A stretch of 64,000 nucleotides of DNA from DATBLE01 sp963841405 (lineage in GTDB: Bacteria; Actinomycetota; Thermoleophilia; Gaiellales; Gaiellaceae). The translations under genes and the position numbers were made by a program. Below the pieces are notes generated by a model, which was not told where the DNA came from, made no database searches, and saw only the letters and a program-made list of their open reading frames with translations. The stretch covers positions 62,001-126,000 of the forward strand of contig CAWJCM010000001.1 in assembly GCA_963841405.1 (NCBI GenBank), given 5' to 3'. Numbering within the stretch: position 1 is the stretch's first letter; each line of letters starts with the position of its first letter. Of this stretch, positions 23,199 to 32,349 are shown piece by piece.

Positions 23199-24366
23199 CT
23201 ACGTCGCGCTAGGTTGCTCCCGAGGCGGCCCAGTTGTTGCAGGCGGAACCTCAGGGAATTCTCGGAGCGTTTGCCGCCGTAGCGCCTCGATTGCGACGGC
23301 GGTCGTGGCGGCAAGGAGTGCGACGCCGAGCAGGCGCCGGTTTCCGGACGTCGGTCCCCACGCAAGCAGGATGAGGAACACGGCGACAGCGGTCGCCCAG
23401 ATCACGATCGGACGATGTCTGAAGGTGGGTGCCAGCCATCGCCTGAGAGCGACTGCAGGCCGGTTCGGGCCTGCGACGACCGTAGCGAGCAGGACAAGTG
23501 CGCCGAAGACGACCAGAAAGACCGCGATGTCTCGCATCACGCTCGTCTCGATCCCCCAGATCACGCTCACCGGATGTTTGTTCGCCTCCGCCTTGACCAC
23601 CGCATCGACGATCACCCCGCCCAGGTAGCGCCTCATGAAGGCGATCACGAGGCCGACGAACACGAGGCTCGCCCCGGTCGCGCCCAGCAGCAGCCTGCGC
23701 CGCCCCGTGCGCGAGATAGATCGCGAGTGCGTACAGGGCGAAGACAGCGATCAGGAGCAGCGAGCTCAGCGCCTTCAGGAGCTTCACCGCCGACTGGGCC
23801 GAATCGAGCTGGCTCGACTTCAGGATCACGACCTGGCCGGCGTTCGGATCGGCGTTCGCCTTCAGCCTGTCTTCCACCCCGAGCCGCGTCGCCAGCCTCG
23901 TGATCAGCGGTCTGAGATCGAGCGTGACGTTCCCATTCGCGGTCGAGATGTTTTCGTTCTTGCCGAGGTCCTTGCCCTCCAGCACCTTCACGACACCGGC
24001 ATGGGCGCGTTTGTTGATGTTCTGCCAGAGGGTCTGCGCCCTCGGCGTTTGCAGCAGCCTGTCCGCGGCGCGGACTGCCGCGCTCTCGAGCGTCGCCGCT
24101 AACACCGGAGCAGCACCCTGCGCCTGCTCAGGCAGCCGCGCTCGAACCTGGGCTACCACGTCGTCCTGCTCGAAGAGGCGGTCGACGAGCGTCTGCGCCA
24201 CTGCGCCACGAACATCGTCGTTTGCCAGCAGCTGCGACGACGAGTTCGCCCACGCGTCGCTGTCGAGAAGCTGGCGCTTCGACCAGACCGTCAGCGACGA
24301 AACGAACAGCAGGATCGTCGCAAGGATCAGCAGACCCCAGACCAGCACTCCGCGCTTCTTGCTCAT
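23199..24366 (-). pseudogene. Two-part membrane protein gene with one frameshift
   Basis: The first frame (from ATG 24366, MSKKRGVLVWGLLILATILL) has a membrane span, then an extracytoplasmic domain (LLDSDAWANSSSQLLANDDVRGAVAQTLVDRLF by parts; LQTPRAQTLWQNINKRAH). It reaches a second span (LLLIAVFALYALAIYLA). Just after this, near 23700, the frame changes and continues GRRRLLLGATGASLVFVGLVIAFM to 23199 with two more spans. One extra base explains the shift. The intact protein would be about 388 aa, of a conserved actinobacterial membrane family of unknown role. It could be a sequencing error. Confidence 0.7.
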
Positions 24367-24410
24367 CTCGCCTCGCCCTCGTCGCCCGCCGCAGGCCGCC
24401 TCACCGGAGG

Positions 24411-24644
24411 CTACGCCATTTCCATGTCTGCCGTGCTCGGCCTGGCGATCATGTAGACCAGCACGCCGAGGAGCGGGACGAAGATCACGAAGAGCGTCCA
24501 GCCCGCCTTCGCCCAGCCCGAATGATCGTGGCGGCGGAAGTTGTCCGCCAGAACCAGGATCAGCAGGTAGATGAAGATGACCCAGGCAAAGAAAATGAAC
24601 ATCGTCCACACGACGTCCAGAAACGGGTAGTCAGCTGCAAGCAT
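24411..24644 (-). CDS. PLDc_N-like small membrane protein
   Basis: A 77-aa protein with two hydrophobic spans (WTMFIFFAWVIFIYLLILVL and KAGWTLFVIFVPLLGVLVYMI, each given in part) separated by NFRRHDHSGWAK. This matches the phospholipase-D/cardiolipin-synthase N-terminal domain found alone in many actinobacteria. A GAAGGAGG site precedes the ATG. No regulon palindrome lies upstream. The next 165 bp (24645-24809) hold nothing I can name. Confidence 0.8.
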   Translation of the reverse strand: MLAADYPFLDVVWTMFIFFAWVIFIYLLILVLADNFRRHDHSGWAKAGWTLFVIFVPLLGVLVYMIARPSTADMEMA

Positions 24645-24809
24645 GTTGCGCCTCCTTCGGTTGTCCCGGCTGTCTCTCGGGAGCGTCCACGCCTACATGA
24701 GCGGGACCTCCGTCATCAACTGCGCGTGAGTGTGTCGCGGGAGCTTCGACCCCGCGTCACCTCGATCGGGTGATTCGAGCCACACGGCCGTCGGGCCGGC
24801 GAAGAGCTT

Positions 24810-25154
24810 CTACGCGTCGTGCTGTTCGAGCGCGTCCTCGACGTCGTAGCCGAGCGCGAGTGCGATCTTCGGAACGCACTGGACGATCCGAGCCGAGCCG
24901 GTTACGGGTGCGACCGCCTCGAGGCTGGCGACGATCTCCTGCTCAGTCGCGCCGGCGCCGAGCGCGTGGGCGACGGCGTGCTGAAACGAGGACGGCGCCG
25001 CATCCATCGCGACGGTCGCGGCGAGGCGCACGAGCGCCTGGGTTCTCTCACAAAGCACCGACGGTCCGAACGAACTGCCTTCCACGGCGATCGCTTTGAG
25101 CAGAGCATCATCGTGCACCGCGAGTCTTCTGAGGTGCTGTTCGTGATCATCCAC
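24810..25154 (-). CDS. AhpD-like/carboxymuconolactone decarboxylase family protein
   Basis: A 114-aa helical protein: ERTQALVRLAATVAMDAAPSSFQHAVAHALGAGATEQEIVASLEAVAPVTG by parts follows the CMD fold. The redox CxxC of true AhpD is absent. The GTG at 25154 is the best start. A relative is encoded at 37336 beside the DUF1254 genes. Role unknown. Confidence 0.75.
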   Translation of the reverse strand: MDDHEQHLRRLAVHDDALLKAIAVEGSSFGPSVLCERTQALVRLAATVAMDAAPSSFQHAVAHALGAGATEQEIVASLEAVAPVTGSARIVQCVPKIALALGYDVEDALEQHDA

Positions 25155-25194
25155 TCTGCCGCAGGTATGTGATCGCACACCGCCTGCCGACGCA

Positions 25195-27450
25195 TCACCC
25201 TTCCAGGGTGAGATTGGCCGGCGGCGGAAGCCAGCTCTCCAGGAACCCCACTTCGACGGCACGCTCGATCGCCTGGCTGCGCGAGGAGGCGCCGAGCTTC
25301 CGGTAGATCGAAACCGCTTCGGTCTTGACGGTGTTGCGAGAGAGGAACAGCCTGCTTGCGATCTCCGGGAAGGTGAGATGCGTGGCGAGGTATGGGAGCA
25401 GCCGAAGCTCCGCGCCCGTAAGGCTCATCGCCCAGGCACCGGCCGCCCCGGAGGTAGCGCTCACCCGTTCGGCCATTTCCCGTACGTCCTCGACCAGAGC
25501 GCCCATGTCCGGTCGCAGCTCGAGTAGATGCTCGGTCTCGGTCAGAACCGTGCGAGCGGCAGTCGCTTCGCCGAGCGCGAGATGGGCACGTGTGAGCTCG
25601 ACTCCGACCTGGATGCTTATCCAGGGAAGGCCATGGTCGAGCATCGGTCGGAGCCGATGGATGCGCCCAAGAGCTCCACGAGCCTTCTCATGTCTTCCCT
25701 CGTGGATTGCCACTCGTGCCGTCGCCACATGTGGGATCGCACTCGACGAATACCCGGCCAGTCCCGCTTCGTCGACAACCGTTTGCGCCGCCAGTGCACG
25801 CTGCCCGGCTTCGTGCCACGCTCCGTGCCTGGCGGCAAGCAGTGCGAGTTCTGCCTGCGCCAAGTAAAGCTCCTCCACCGCGCCAACTGGCGATGCCTGC
25901 TCGACGGTCGCCAGCAGATCGTCCTTCGCGTGATCAACCAGGCCGAGCAAAAGATGCGCTACGGCTCGGCCGAGGAGGGCAGTCGGCCGCCACGCGCTCA
26001 GGGAAGGGAGCTGCTCCAGGGCGAGCTCGGCATCGGCGAGGGCTTGCTCGACGCCGTTCCGCATCATGTGCGCCCGCAACGTTGCGACCCAGGGCTCGAT
26101 CGTTGTGCTGCCGTCAGACAGCGGAATCACCGAGGTCGCGCCCTCCGCGAGTGCGAGCAGGCGCTCGCTCTCAGGGGTGCGCCCGGTCAGCACATGAACC
26201 CACGCGCTGAGCACGGCGAGTGCGGGGTACTTTGTCAGCTCGTCGTCGCCGAACCACCGGAGCCACTCCTCCAACGTCTCTATCCGGCTGTCGTAGTAGA
26301 CCGGCAGGGCGAGAGCGTCGATCAGACCGGCGATCGTGTCGGTGTCGCCTGCCGCGTGCCCGTAGGGGACCGCCGCTTCCAGCCGGTCGTTTGCGATGCA
26401 CCAGGCCATCGCACGGGCGCTGAGTTCGCGTACGAGATTCGGCTCAGAGCGTTCGAGCTCGTTGCGCAGCAGCTCTCCGAACAGGTGGTGGTAGCGATAC
26501 CACTCGCCTTTCGAGTCCATGGGGACCACGAAGCCGTTCGTTCGCCCGAGCGCTTCCAGCGCCTGCGCCGACCCGCTCGTCGCGAGCACCGAGTCGCAGA
26601 TCCCGCCGCTCATCCACTCCAGGATCGAGGTGTGAGTAAGGAACCGCGCCCCATCGGCCGGCATACGGTCCAGCAGCTCGTGGCGGAAGTACTCGGCCAC
26701 GAACCTGTGGTCGCCGGTGACGAAGTCGGTCGCTGCAGGGCCGCCTCCAGCCTGTATCGACAGGGCAGCCAGGTAAAGGCCGGCCGGCCAGCCCTCCGTG
26801 CGCGCGGTCAGTTGAGAGATCGCATCCGCGTCGAGCTCGACTCCTGCCGCCTCGAACAGCCGGCCGGCCTCGTCCGTGTCCAGCCGGAGGTCGCCCACGC
26901 CGATCTCGTAGAGTTGCCCGCTCGCCCGCCAGCGGGCAAGAGGTAGCGCCGGCTCCTCTCTGGTCGAGATGACGATCTGCGAGCCGAAAGGGACGTGTCG
27001 CACCAGTTCCGAGAGGACGTCCAGGCAGGACTGATTGCCGACGGCGTGCAGATCGTCGAGCACCAGCACCATCGGCCGGGCGGACGAGGCCAGAGCGTTC
27101 CCTACTCGCGGGAAGCGCGTCGTCCAGGCCGATCCTCCTGGGCCGGACAGGGCGTCGAACACCGAGGGGTCGACGGGCGCGACCCGGTGCATCGCCGCCG
27201 TGATGTATCGCATGAAGACGACGGCGTCATCGTCCTGGTGGTCGAGCGCGACCCAGGCGAACGGGCGCGGATCCGCCTCGGCCCACTGCGCCAGCAACGT
27301 CGTCTTGCCGTACCCGGCGGGCGCGACCACGGTCGCGACCGACGAGCCTTCGGCGCGCAGTCGTGCGATCAGATCCGGCTTCGGCACGCTCCCGGGCCGT
27401 GTTTTCGGCGCAACTAGCTTGACGTCGACGAGGTCGAACGGGTTGTCCAC
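25195..27450 (-). CDS. MalT-like LuxR-family ATP-dependent regulator
   Basis: A 751-aa STAND/LAL regulator. P-loop APAGYGKTT is at residues 43-51, Walker B VLVLDDLH at about 128-135, then winged-helix and TPR-like sensor repeats (about 330-660). A C-terminal LuxR HTH (LTFPEIASRLFLSRNTVKTEAVSIYRKLG, about 690-720, quoted in part) follows. Such proteins bind DNA when a ligand and ATP drive oligomerisation. It is the only transcription factor inside the block of CATACC promoters, so it is the natural candidate activator of that set. Divergent promoter c drives the neighbouring YihY gene. The ligand is unknown. Confidence 0.9.
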   Translation of the reverse strand: MDNPFDLVDVKLVAPKTRPGSVPKPDLIARLRAEGSSVATVVAPAGYGKTTLLAQWAEADPRPFAWVALDHQDDDAVVFMRYITAAMHRVAPVDPSVFDALSGPGGSAWTTRFPRVGNALASSARPMVLVLDDLHAVGNQSCLDVLSELVRHVPFGSQIVISTREEPALPLARWRASGQLYEIGVGDLRLDTDEAGRLFEAAGVELDADAISQLTARTEGWPAGLYLAALSIQAGGGPAATDFVTGDHRFVAEYFRHELLDRMPADGARFLTHTSILEWMSGGICDSVLATSGSAQALEALGRTNGFVVPMDSKGEWYRYHHLFGELLRNELERSEPNLVRELSARAMAWCIANDRLEAAVPYGHAAGDTDTIAGLIDALALPVYYDSRIETLEEWLRWFGDDELTKYPALAVLSAWVHVLTGRTPESERLLALAEGATSVIPLSDGSTTIEPWVATLRAHMMRNGVEQALADAELALEQLPSLSAWRPTALLGRAVAHLLLGLVDHAKDDLLATVEQASPVGAVEELYLAQAELALLAARHGAWHEAGQRALAAQTVVDEAGLAGYSSSAIPHVATARVAIHEGRHEKARGALGRIHRLRPMLDHGLPWISIQVGVELTRAHLALGEATAARTVLTETEHLLELRPDMGALVEDVREMAERVSATSGAAGAWAMSLTGAELRLLPYLATHLTFPEIASRLFLSRNTVKTEAVSIYRKLGASSRSQAIERAVEVGFLESWLPPPANLTLEG

Positions 27451-27461
27451 AGATGCAGTTT

Positions 27462-27505
27462 CACACGATTGGTATGAGGTGTGGTGGCGCGGGCACTTCC
27501 ATACT
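27462..27505 (+). promoter_or_regulatory. CATACC-type promoter c (YihY gene)
   Basis: + strand: CACACG-ATT-GGTATG (27462-27476; left half degenerate), 23 bases, -10 CATACT (27500-27505). Predicted leader to the YihY start is about 59 bases. It sits in the divergent gap beside the LuxR gene, whose start is at 27450. Confidence 0.65.
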
Positions 27506-27569
27506 CGGACTGCAACCGACTCGTCAGTATCGTGCTCGGCGTCGGCGCCGTACCCAAGAAAAGCACCAG

Positions 27570-28505
27570 ATGACCACAGCGGATAGCTCCCAGACCCAGT
27601 CGGCCGGCGAAAAGGCTGACCCCGATCCCCAGAGACAAGCCGCGCCGCCGAAGAGCCGCCTCTCCGGGGTGCGGAACTGGCTGAGCAAGCGGGGCGACAC
27701 GAGCATCGCCCGGCTCGCGCTGCTCTGGTTCCGCCGCTACTTCGAAGCGAGCCGCAACTCGGGTTCGGCGGCCTCCGCCTACATCACGCTGTCGGTGCTC
27801 CCCGCGGCGCTCGTCTTCATCGCGCTCTTCAACCTGACGACCAACAACGAGAACGCGTTCGCGGACCGGCTGATCAGGCACATGAGGCTCGACGGCACGA
27901 CCGCGACAATCGTCGCCGACATGTTCGGCAAGACCTCCGACAACGCCCTGGCGGCCTCGGTCGTAGTCGTGATCGGCTTTCTGGTCTGGGGGCTATCGGT
28001 CGGGCAGCTTTACCAGGACGTGTACGCCCGGGCCTGGGGCGTCGAGGTGAGCGCGGCGTCGAACCAGCTCCTGTTCGCGATCTGGTTCCTCGTCTTCAGC
28101 GCCGTGATAGCCGCGCTGGTCGGATCGGCTTCGGAGCTGCGCTCCGCCGGCTGGGCCGTCGCGATTGTGGTGTGGATTGTCGGTTCTCTGATCTTCTGGC
28201 TGCTTACGCCACATTTCCTACTCCACGGCAAGGTCCCGATTCGCTCCCTCCTGCCTGGCGCGCTCCTCGCGACGTTCGTAATCGGCGGCACGCTCTTCAC
28301 CTCGCCGCTGTGGATCGGTCCCGGGCTGAACGAGAACGCGAAGGCGTTCGGCTCGTTCGGCGTCTTTCTCGGCCTGTTCGCGTACATCCTGATCACGATC
28401 ACGATCTCCATGGTCTGCGCCGTCTTTGCGCCGGTCTGGGCTGAATGGCGCCAGGACGAAAAGGGGCGCAAGGCGCTGCCGGCGCCCGTGCCTGGCCCCG
28501 CGTGA
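27570..28505 (+). CDS. YihY/BrkB-family membrane protein
   Basis: A 311-aa protein. A ~60-residue hydrophilic N-terminus is followed by six hydrophobic spans, with ASAYITLSVLPAALVFIALF near residue 70 and FWLLTPHFLLHGKVPIRSLLPGALLA near 210, both BrkB-like features. ATG at 27570 is preferred; the longer 27453 frame runs through promoter c. The family was once called RNase BN but has no proven nuclease role. A second member is at 32350. Confidence 0.85.
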   Translation: MTTADSSQTQSAGEKADPDPQRQAAPPKSRLSGVRNWLSKRGDTSIARLALLWFRRYFEASRNSGSAASAYITLSVLPAALVFIALFNLTTNNENAFADRLIRHMRLDGTTATIVADMFGKTSDNALAASVVVVIGFLVWGLSVGQLYQDVYARAWGVEVSAASNQLLFAIWFLVFSAVIAALVGSASELRSAGWAVAIVVWIVGSLIFWLLTPHFLLHGKVPIRSLLPGALLATFVIGGTLFTSPLWIGPGLNENAKAFGSFGVFLGLFAYILITITISMVCAVFAPVWAEWRQDEKGRKALPAPVPGPA

Positions 28506-28592
28506 CACCTAAAAGAGCGCCGAGCACGGTGGTCTGATGGCAGCGGACACGCTCGCCGCCCGCCAGGCTCTGACAATGTGTTTCCACACCGC

Positions 28593-29051
28593 ATGACGCC
28601 CGCAGCCGGCCGGAATCTCGTCGAGCGCAAGATGACGCGCTTCCTGAGAGAACCGCCCTCGGTTCGGACCGCCGCCGGCGTGATCGTCACGGCGACCGCG
28701 CTGGTGGTCGTCGGCAGCGGAGCCCTGATGCGGCTCCTCGACCACAGCGAGTACTCGAACATCTGGGTCGGCATGTGGTGGGCGCTGCAGACAGTGACGA
28801 CCGTGGGCTACGGCGACGTTACGCCGGAGAGCCCCTCCGGCCGGGTCGTTGCCGCTTTCGTGATGTTCCAAGGCATCGCCTTCCTGGCAATCATCACCGC
28901 GGCGATCACCTCGACCTTCGTGGCGCGGGCCACCAAAGAGCGGGATATCGCCAAGTCCGGAGACGAGGACGCTGCCGAAGCGCGACTCGAGAACCGGCTG
29001 GACAGCATCGACCAGCGCCTCGACCGGCTCGAAACGCTGCTCCGCAAGTAG
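28593..29051 (+). CDS. Two-TM potassium channel
   Basis: A 152-157-aa ion channel subunit. Span 1 is VIVTATALVVVGSGALM. The pore helix and filter are WWALQTVTTVGYGDVTPES with the TVGYGD K+ filter. Span 2 is VVAAFVMFQGIAFLAIITAAI. A C-terminal coiled coil (ARLENRLDSIDQRLDRLETLL) should drive tetramer assembly. There is no RCK or cyclic-nucleotide domain. Starts at ATG 28593 or GTG 28578. Confidence 0.9.
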   Translation: MTPAAGRNLVERKMTRFLREPPSVRTAAGVIVTATALVVVGSGALMRLLDHSEYSNIWVGMWWALQTVTTVGYGDVTPESPSGRVVAAFVMFQGIAFLAIITAAITSTFVARATKERDIAKSGDEDAAEARLENRLDSIDQRLDRLETLLRK

Positions 29052-29141
29052 AGCTCTCGGCGTGACACGCACGCGCCCATCTGAATGATCCGGAACGATG
29101 CCGGGCCCCGCTCCCGCTCACCATGCGGGCAGTCCGTCAGG

Positions 29142-29609
29142 TCACGCTCGTGGCCCGCCTTGTGATGTTCCGTCGTAGTCATGGTGCGGAATCGGAAGGT
29201 CCGAGGGGTTCATCGCCCACGGATGCCCGTACGCCTCGAAGCCGGAAATCATGGGCGGCGGAAACGTCGCGTCGGTAAAAGCGCCGACTGCGACCCCGAT
29301 GACGTCCGGCGCGACCGGGATATCCCAGTACACGGTCGAACCGCACTCGGGGCAGAAGTGATACGTGGCCCCTCCGCTGTCGCAGGAGCGAAACGTGGCC
29401 GGCTCCCCGCCCTCGACGGGAAACGTCCACGTCGTCGATTGCCCTTCTATCGTCACCTGCTCCCTTGGAATCCGCGCCTGCACGCTGAGCACGCTGCCCG
29501 TCCGCCTCTGGCACTCGTAGCACTGGCACAGGGATATGCGCTCTGGGTCGGGCCCTTCGTACGCAACGCTGAGCTTTCCGCAGTTGCATGAAGCCTTACG
29601 GTTGGCCAT
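29142..29609 (-). CDS. GFA/CENP-V-fold zinc protein
   Basis: A 155-aa protein with the GFA family cysteine pattern: CNCGKLSV (residues 8-15), CQCYECQRRTGS (28-39) and FCPECGSTVYWDI (about 86-98). The family includes glutathione-dependent formaldehyde-activating enzyme Gfa, but most members have unknown substrates. AAGGAGGA precedes the ATG. It converges on the K+ channel gene. Confidence 0.88.
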   Translation of the reverse strand: MANRKASCNCGKLSVAYEGPDPERISLCQCYECQRRTGSVLSVQARIPREQVTIEGQSTTWTFPVEGGEPATFRSCDSGGATYHFCPECGSTVYWDIPVAPDVIGVAVGAFTDATFPPPMISGFEAYGHPWAMNPSDLPIPHHDYDGTSQGGPRA

Positions 29610-29636
29610 TTCTCCTCCTTCGTCCTCCGAACAGGC

Positions 29637-31028
29637 CTACAGTCCTGTCTCAGCGGTGATGCGGCCGGTGTCGACAGCCTGGCTGAGCGCGTTGTAGTCG
29701 CGTTCGTTCTGGTCGGCGTAGGCTTCTGCGAAGCGGGCGAGTGCGTTGTCGAAGACCTCGCCGGAGCCGAGGTAGGAGCCGATTGCGATCGCGTCGCCGG
29801 AGCGGGCGTGCGCCTTGGCCAGCGTCCAGCCGCAGAGCTTGGCGTACTCGATCATGGCGTTGGGCTCCATCGACTCGACGAGGGCGGAGCCCTTCGCGTC
29901 CCAGAGCTGCCGGAGGTAGAAATCGCGCTCGACGCCGTCCAGGCCGGTCGTGTGCAGCCAGCCGAGCATGATGTCGCTCGCGGCCTGCATCAGCCGCTGG
30001 CCCTCGACCACGCGCTGGCCGTGGTTGGCGAACTCGCTCTTGCCAAGGAACGGCTCCAGCACCGAGGGCTGCGCCTCCTTCGCCTGCATGAACAGGGGGT
30101 CGTTGCCGTCGCGGCCGAGCATCAGCACGATCCAGGCGCGGGTGCCGACGCTGCCGACGCCGACGACCTTACGCGCGGCGTCGACGAAACGGAACCGCTC
30201 CAGCAAATGGCGGCGCTCGCGCGAGAGCGTCCGCCGGTACTGGCGGATCAGATCCTGGAATCCATCCCGAACGTCCGCGGCCTGTTCGGGGCCGGCAAGC
30301 TCGTCGATCGGGACGATCAGCGGCGGATCGCTGACGATCCGCTCCTCCCCGTCGACGACCTCGGTCAGCTTCGCGAACGCCTTCAGACTGTCTTTCGCTC
30401 TTGTCTTCGCGAGATTCTTCTCCATCCGCTTGCGCTGCTCACCGGTTACACGAGACTTGACTTCGCGGAGGAGATCCTCGATGTCGACCCGGGCGTACCA
30501 GACGTCCATGTTCCCCATCGCCCCGAACTCCTGCACCGCCTCGCGGTAGGAGCGACCCACCCTGGCGTTGATCGTCATCCGGGTCTTCTCGTCGAAGCCG
30601 CGGTCGCGGCCTGCGACCGCGAAGCTCGCGACCAGCCGCTTCACATCCCACTCGAACGGCCCCGGCAGCGTCTCGTCGAAGTCGTTCAAACCAAAGATCA
30701 GCCGGCGGTCGGGCGCCGCGAAGGCGCCGAAGTTGGACAGGTGGGCATCACCGCAGAGCTGGGTGTGCAGGCCCGAACGCGACCCACCGGACAGATCGGA
30801 CGCCATCAGATACGCAGCGCCGCGATAGAAGGTGAACGGCGACACCAGCATCCGCCCGTAGCGGATCGGCACCAACTCGGGCACACGCGCCCGGGCCTGC
30901 TCCTCGAGCAACTCGACCGGATCCGGCCGATGCGGCGGAGGCTCCCACTCCGCGTGCGAGCTCCGCGGAACCTCCGCCCGCGCCGCCTTACCACGCGCCG
31001 CCCGCTCAGCCGGACTGAAATGCTCCAC
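29637..31028 (-). CDS. DUF2252 family protein
   Basis: A 463-aa protein with kinase-like features. The signature TFYRGAAYLMASDL, QLCGDAHLSNFGAF and FGLNDFDETLPGPFEWDVKRLVAS (quoted in parts, residues ~68-145) defines DUF2252. GDAHLSNFG and DFDET mirror the catalytic and Mg-binding motifs of aminoglycoside-phosphotransferase-type kinases. Substrate is unknown. The start overlaps the end of a small upstream ORF. Confidence 0.87.
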   Translation of the reverse strand: MEHFSPAERAARGKAARAEVPRSSHAEWEPPPHRPDPVELLEEQARARVPELVPIRYGRMLVSPFTFYRGAAYLMASDLSGGSRSGLHTQLCGDAHLSNFGAFAAPDRRLIFGLNDFDETLPGPFEWDVKRLVASFAVAGRDRGFDEKTRMTINARVGRSYREAVQEFGAMGNMDVWYARVDIEDLLREVKSRVTGEQRKRMEKNLAKTRAKDSLKAFAKLTEVVDGEERIVSDPPLIVPIDELAGPEQAADVRDGFQDLIRQYRRTLSRERRHLLERFRFVDAARKVVGVGSVGTRAWIVLMLGRDGNDPLFMQAKEAQPSVLEPFLGKSEFANHGQRVVEGQRLMQAASDIMLGWLHTTGLDGVERDFYLRQLWDAKGSALVESMEPNAMIEYAKLCGWTLAKAHARSGDAIAIGSYLGSGEVFDNALARFAEAYADQNERDYNALSQAVDTGRITAETGL

Positions 31029-31137
31029 CCTCGCCGCCCGCGGACGACGAAGCCTTCCTCGCCGGCGCCGACTCCTCCCTCACCTGGGTGCCGTTCCCCG
31101 CCTGAGCCATCTCCTGGTCCGTCTCCTCCGTGCTCAT
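31006..31137 (-). CDS. Possible small acidic protein (43 aa)
   Basis: Starts MSTEETDQEMAQAGNGTQV at 31137 after GGGAGGGG and overlaps the DUF2252 start by 23 bases. Disordered Ser/Gly/Ala composition. It may be a coupled leader gene. Low certainty. Confidence 0.35.
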   Translation of the reverse strand: MSTEETDQEMAQAGNGTQVREESAPARKASSSAGGEGGAFQSG

Positions 31138-31285
31138 TGCCACCCCTCCCGAAATCGCGGACACCCCATTAGACCTCGCTGCCCACGGAGCCACATCATC
31201 CAAACGGGATGAGGCGGTCCCACTAATACAGGGCCCTGCTCCGACGAGCGGCGCTCTGCAGTGGGATTTCGTCCTGTCGAGGCTC

Positions 31286-31348
31286 CTAGCGACGACGGCG
31301 TGCGGTGCGCCGCGACGTGCGCCGCGCGACTCTCCGTGCTCCGAACAT
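31286..31348 (-). CDS. Tiny arginine-rich peptide (20 aa)
   Basis: MFGARRVARR then TSRRTARRRR; 11 of 20 residues are Arg. The ATG at 31348 has a good site (GGAGGTG) five to six bases upstream. It lies 26 bases after the stop of the DUF6325-like gene. It could bind nucleic acid or anionic lipid. Short length limits confidence. Confidence 0.45.
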   Translation of the reverse strand: MFGARRVARRTSRRTARRRR

Positions 31349-31374
31349 GCTCACACCTCCGATCGACGAATGAT

Positions 31375-31923
31375 CTAAGCGGGAGTCGAGGCGGCCTGCT
31401 CCGGCGCCACCTGCTGCTCGGCCTCCTCGCGCGATAGCAGACCGATCTCGACAAGGTCGAGCGGGCTGATGAAGCCGTCGGCGATGCGGAAGCCGTTCGC
31501 CCGCACGACCGCGTCGCGCAGAGGCACGGCCCACTGATGCTCGACCAGGAGCAGTGCCGCCGCCGTGTCGGGCGGGATCTCCTCGATGACGTCCCACGCA
31601 TCGTCCTCGGAGAACGCCTGAATCCCGTCCTCGCCGGCCGCCTACGCGCCGGCGGTCGCGCCTGCCTCCAAGCCTTCCTCGCCCTCGATCCCGAGGCCGA
31701 CGAGCGCGCCCACCGTCGAGCCGAGCTCGACCGCCTCGTCCCGGGTCAGATTGCTGAGGTGCTCGACCTCGATCTCCCCATCAGCGTCCTTGTACACCGC
31801 CAATGCGTCGATGACGTTGACGGTGTTGCTCTGCTTGAGCTTCTCGAGCGCCTCGATGATCTCCCCTTGGAACTGCGGGTGATCGAAGCCCAGGACGATG
31901 AGCTGAACCGGCCCAATGGCCAT
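31375..31923 (-). pseudogene. DUF1269/DUF6325-like gene with in-frame amber codon
   Basis: From ATG 31923 the frame reads MAIGPVQLIVLGFDHPQF...GATAGA to a TAG at 31644-31642. The same frame continues uninterrupted for another 88 codons (AAGEDGIQAFSEDDAWDVIEEIP, LLLVEHQWAVPLRDAVVRANGF, DGFISPLDLVEIGLL) to a TAG at 31375. Both halves belong to one known domain, so a single base change (for example GAG to TAG) has split it. Readthrough or a recent nonsense mutation are both possible. Full length would be 182 residues. Confidence 0.75.
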
Positions 31924-32051
31924 GGTGGCTCCTTCCTGTCGTGGTTCGCCTGTGAGACGAGTCCTCGCCACCCTCACCTCTCCCCCGCACGAGCGCATCA
32001 CCCGGTTCGGACGAACCGCCTGCGCTCGCTCGACGTTGTTGCCGCGCCGAA

Positions 32052-32264
32052 CTAGGGGCCGCGAACCAGCGTGACCAATTCGTCGAGCGGCCACTCTTTG
32101 ACGAAGTCGTCCCGGCCGGCCACCCGCAACGTGACGATCACGCTGGTCGGAGTCCGATCGATCTCGCGCACCACCTTCGCCTCGACCTTCCCACCTTGCT
32201 CAGGGAGGTCGAGCAACACCACGTCTTCGATGACGAGCCTCTGGACCTCGACGTCTAACGCCAT
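32052..32264 (-). CDS. Hypothetical small protein (70 aa)
   Basis: MALDVEVQRLVIEDVVLLDLP starts a compact beta protein with VIVTLRVAGRDDFVKEWPLDEL near the end. ATG at 32264 is preferred over the long shadow frame to 32726. No domain recognised. No promoter palindrome upstream. Confidence 0.6.
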   Translation of the reverse strand: MALDVEVQRLVIEDVVLLDLPEQGGKVEAKVVREIDRTPTSVIVTLRVAGRDDFVKEWPLDELVTLVRGP

Positions 32265-32349
32265 CAGCCGAGTGTACGCGGAGGGAAGTCTCCCGTCGGC
32301 GTGACGACCCGGCTCCAGAGTCGGTCGGCACGAGTCACGTGCTCGCGTG

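Noticed and set aside
24810..25154. True AhpD peroxidase partner
   Set aside because: The catalytic CxxC pair is missing, so only the CMD fold is claimed.
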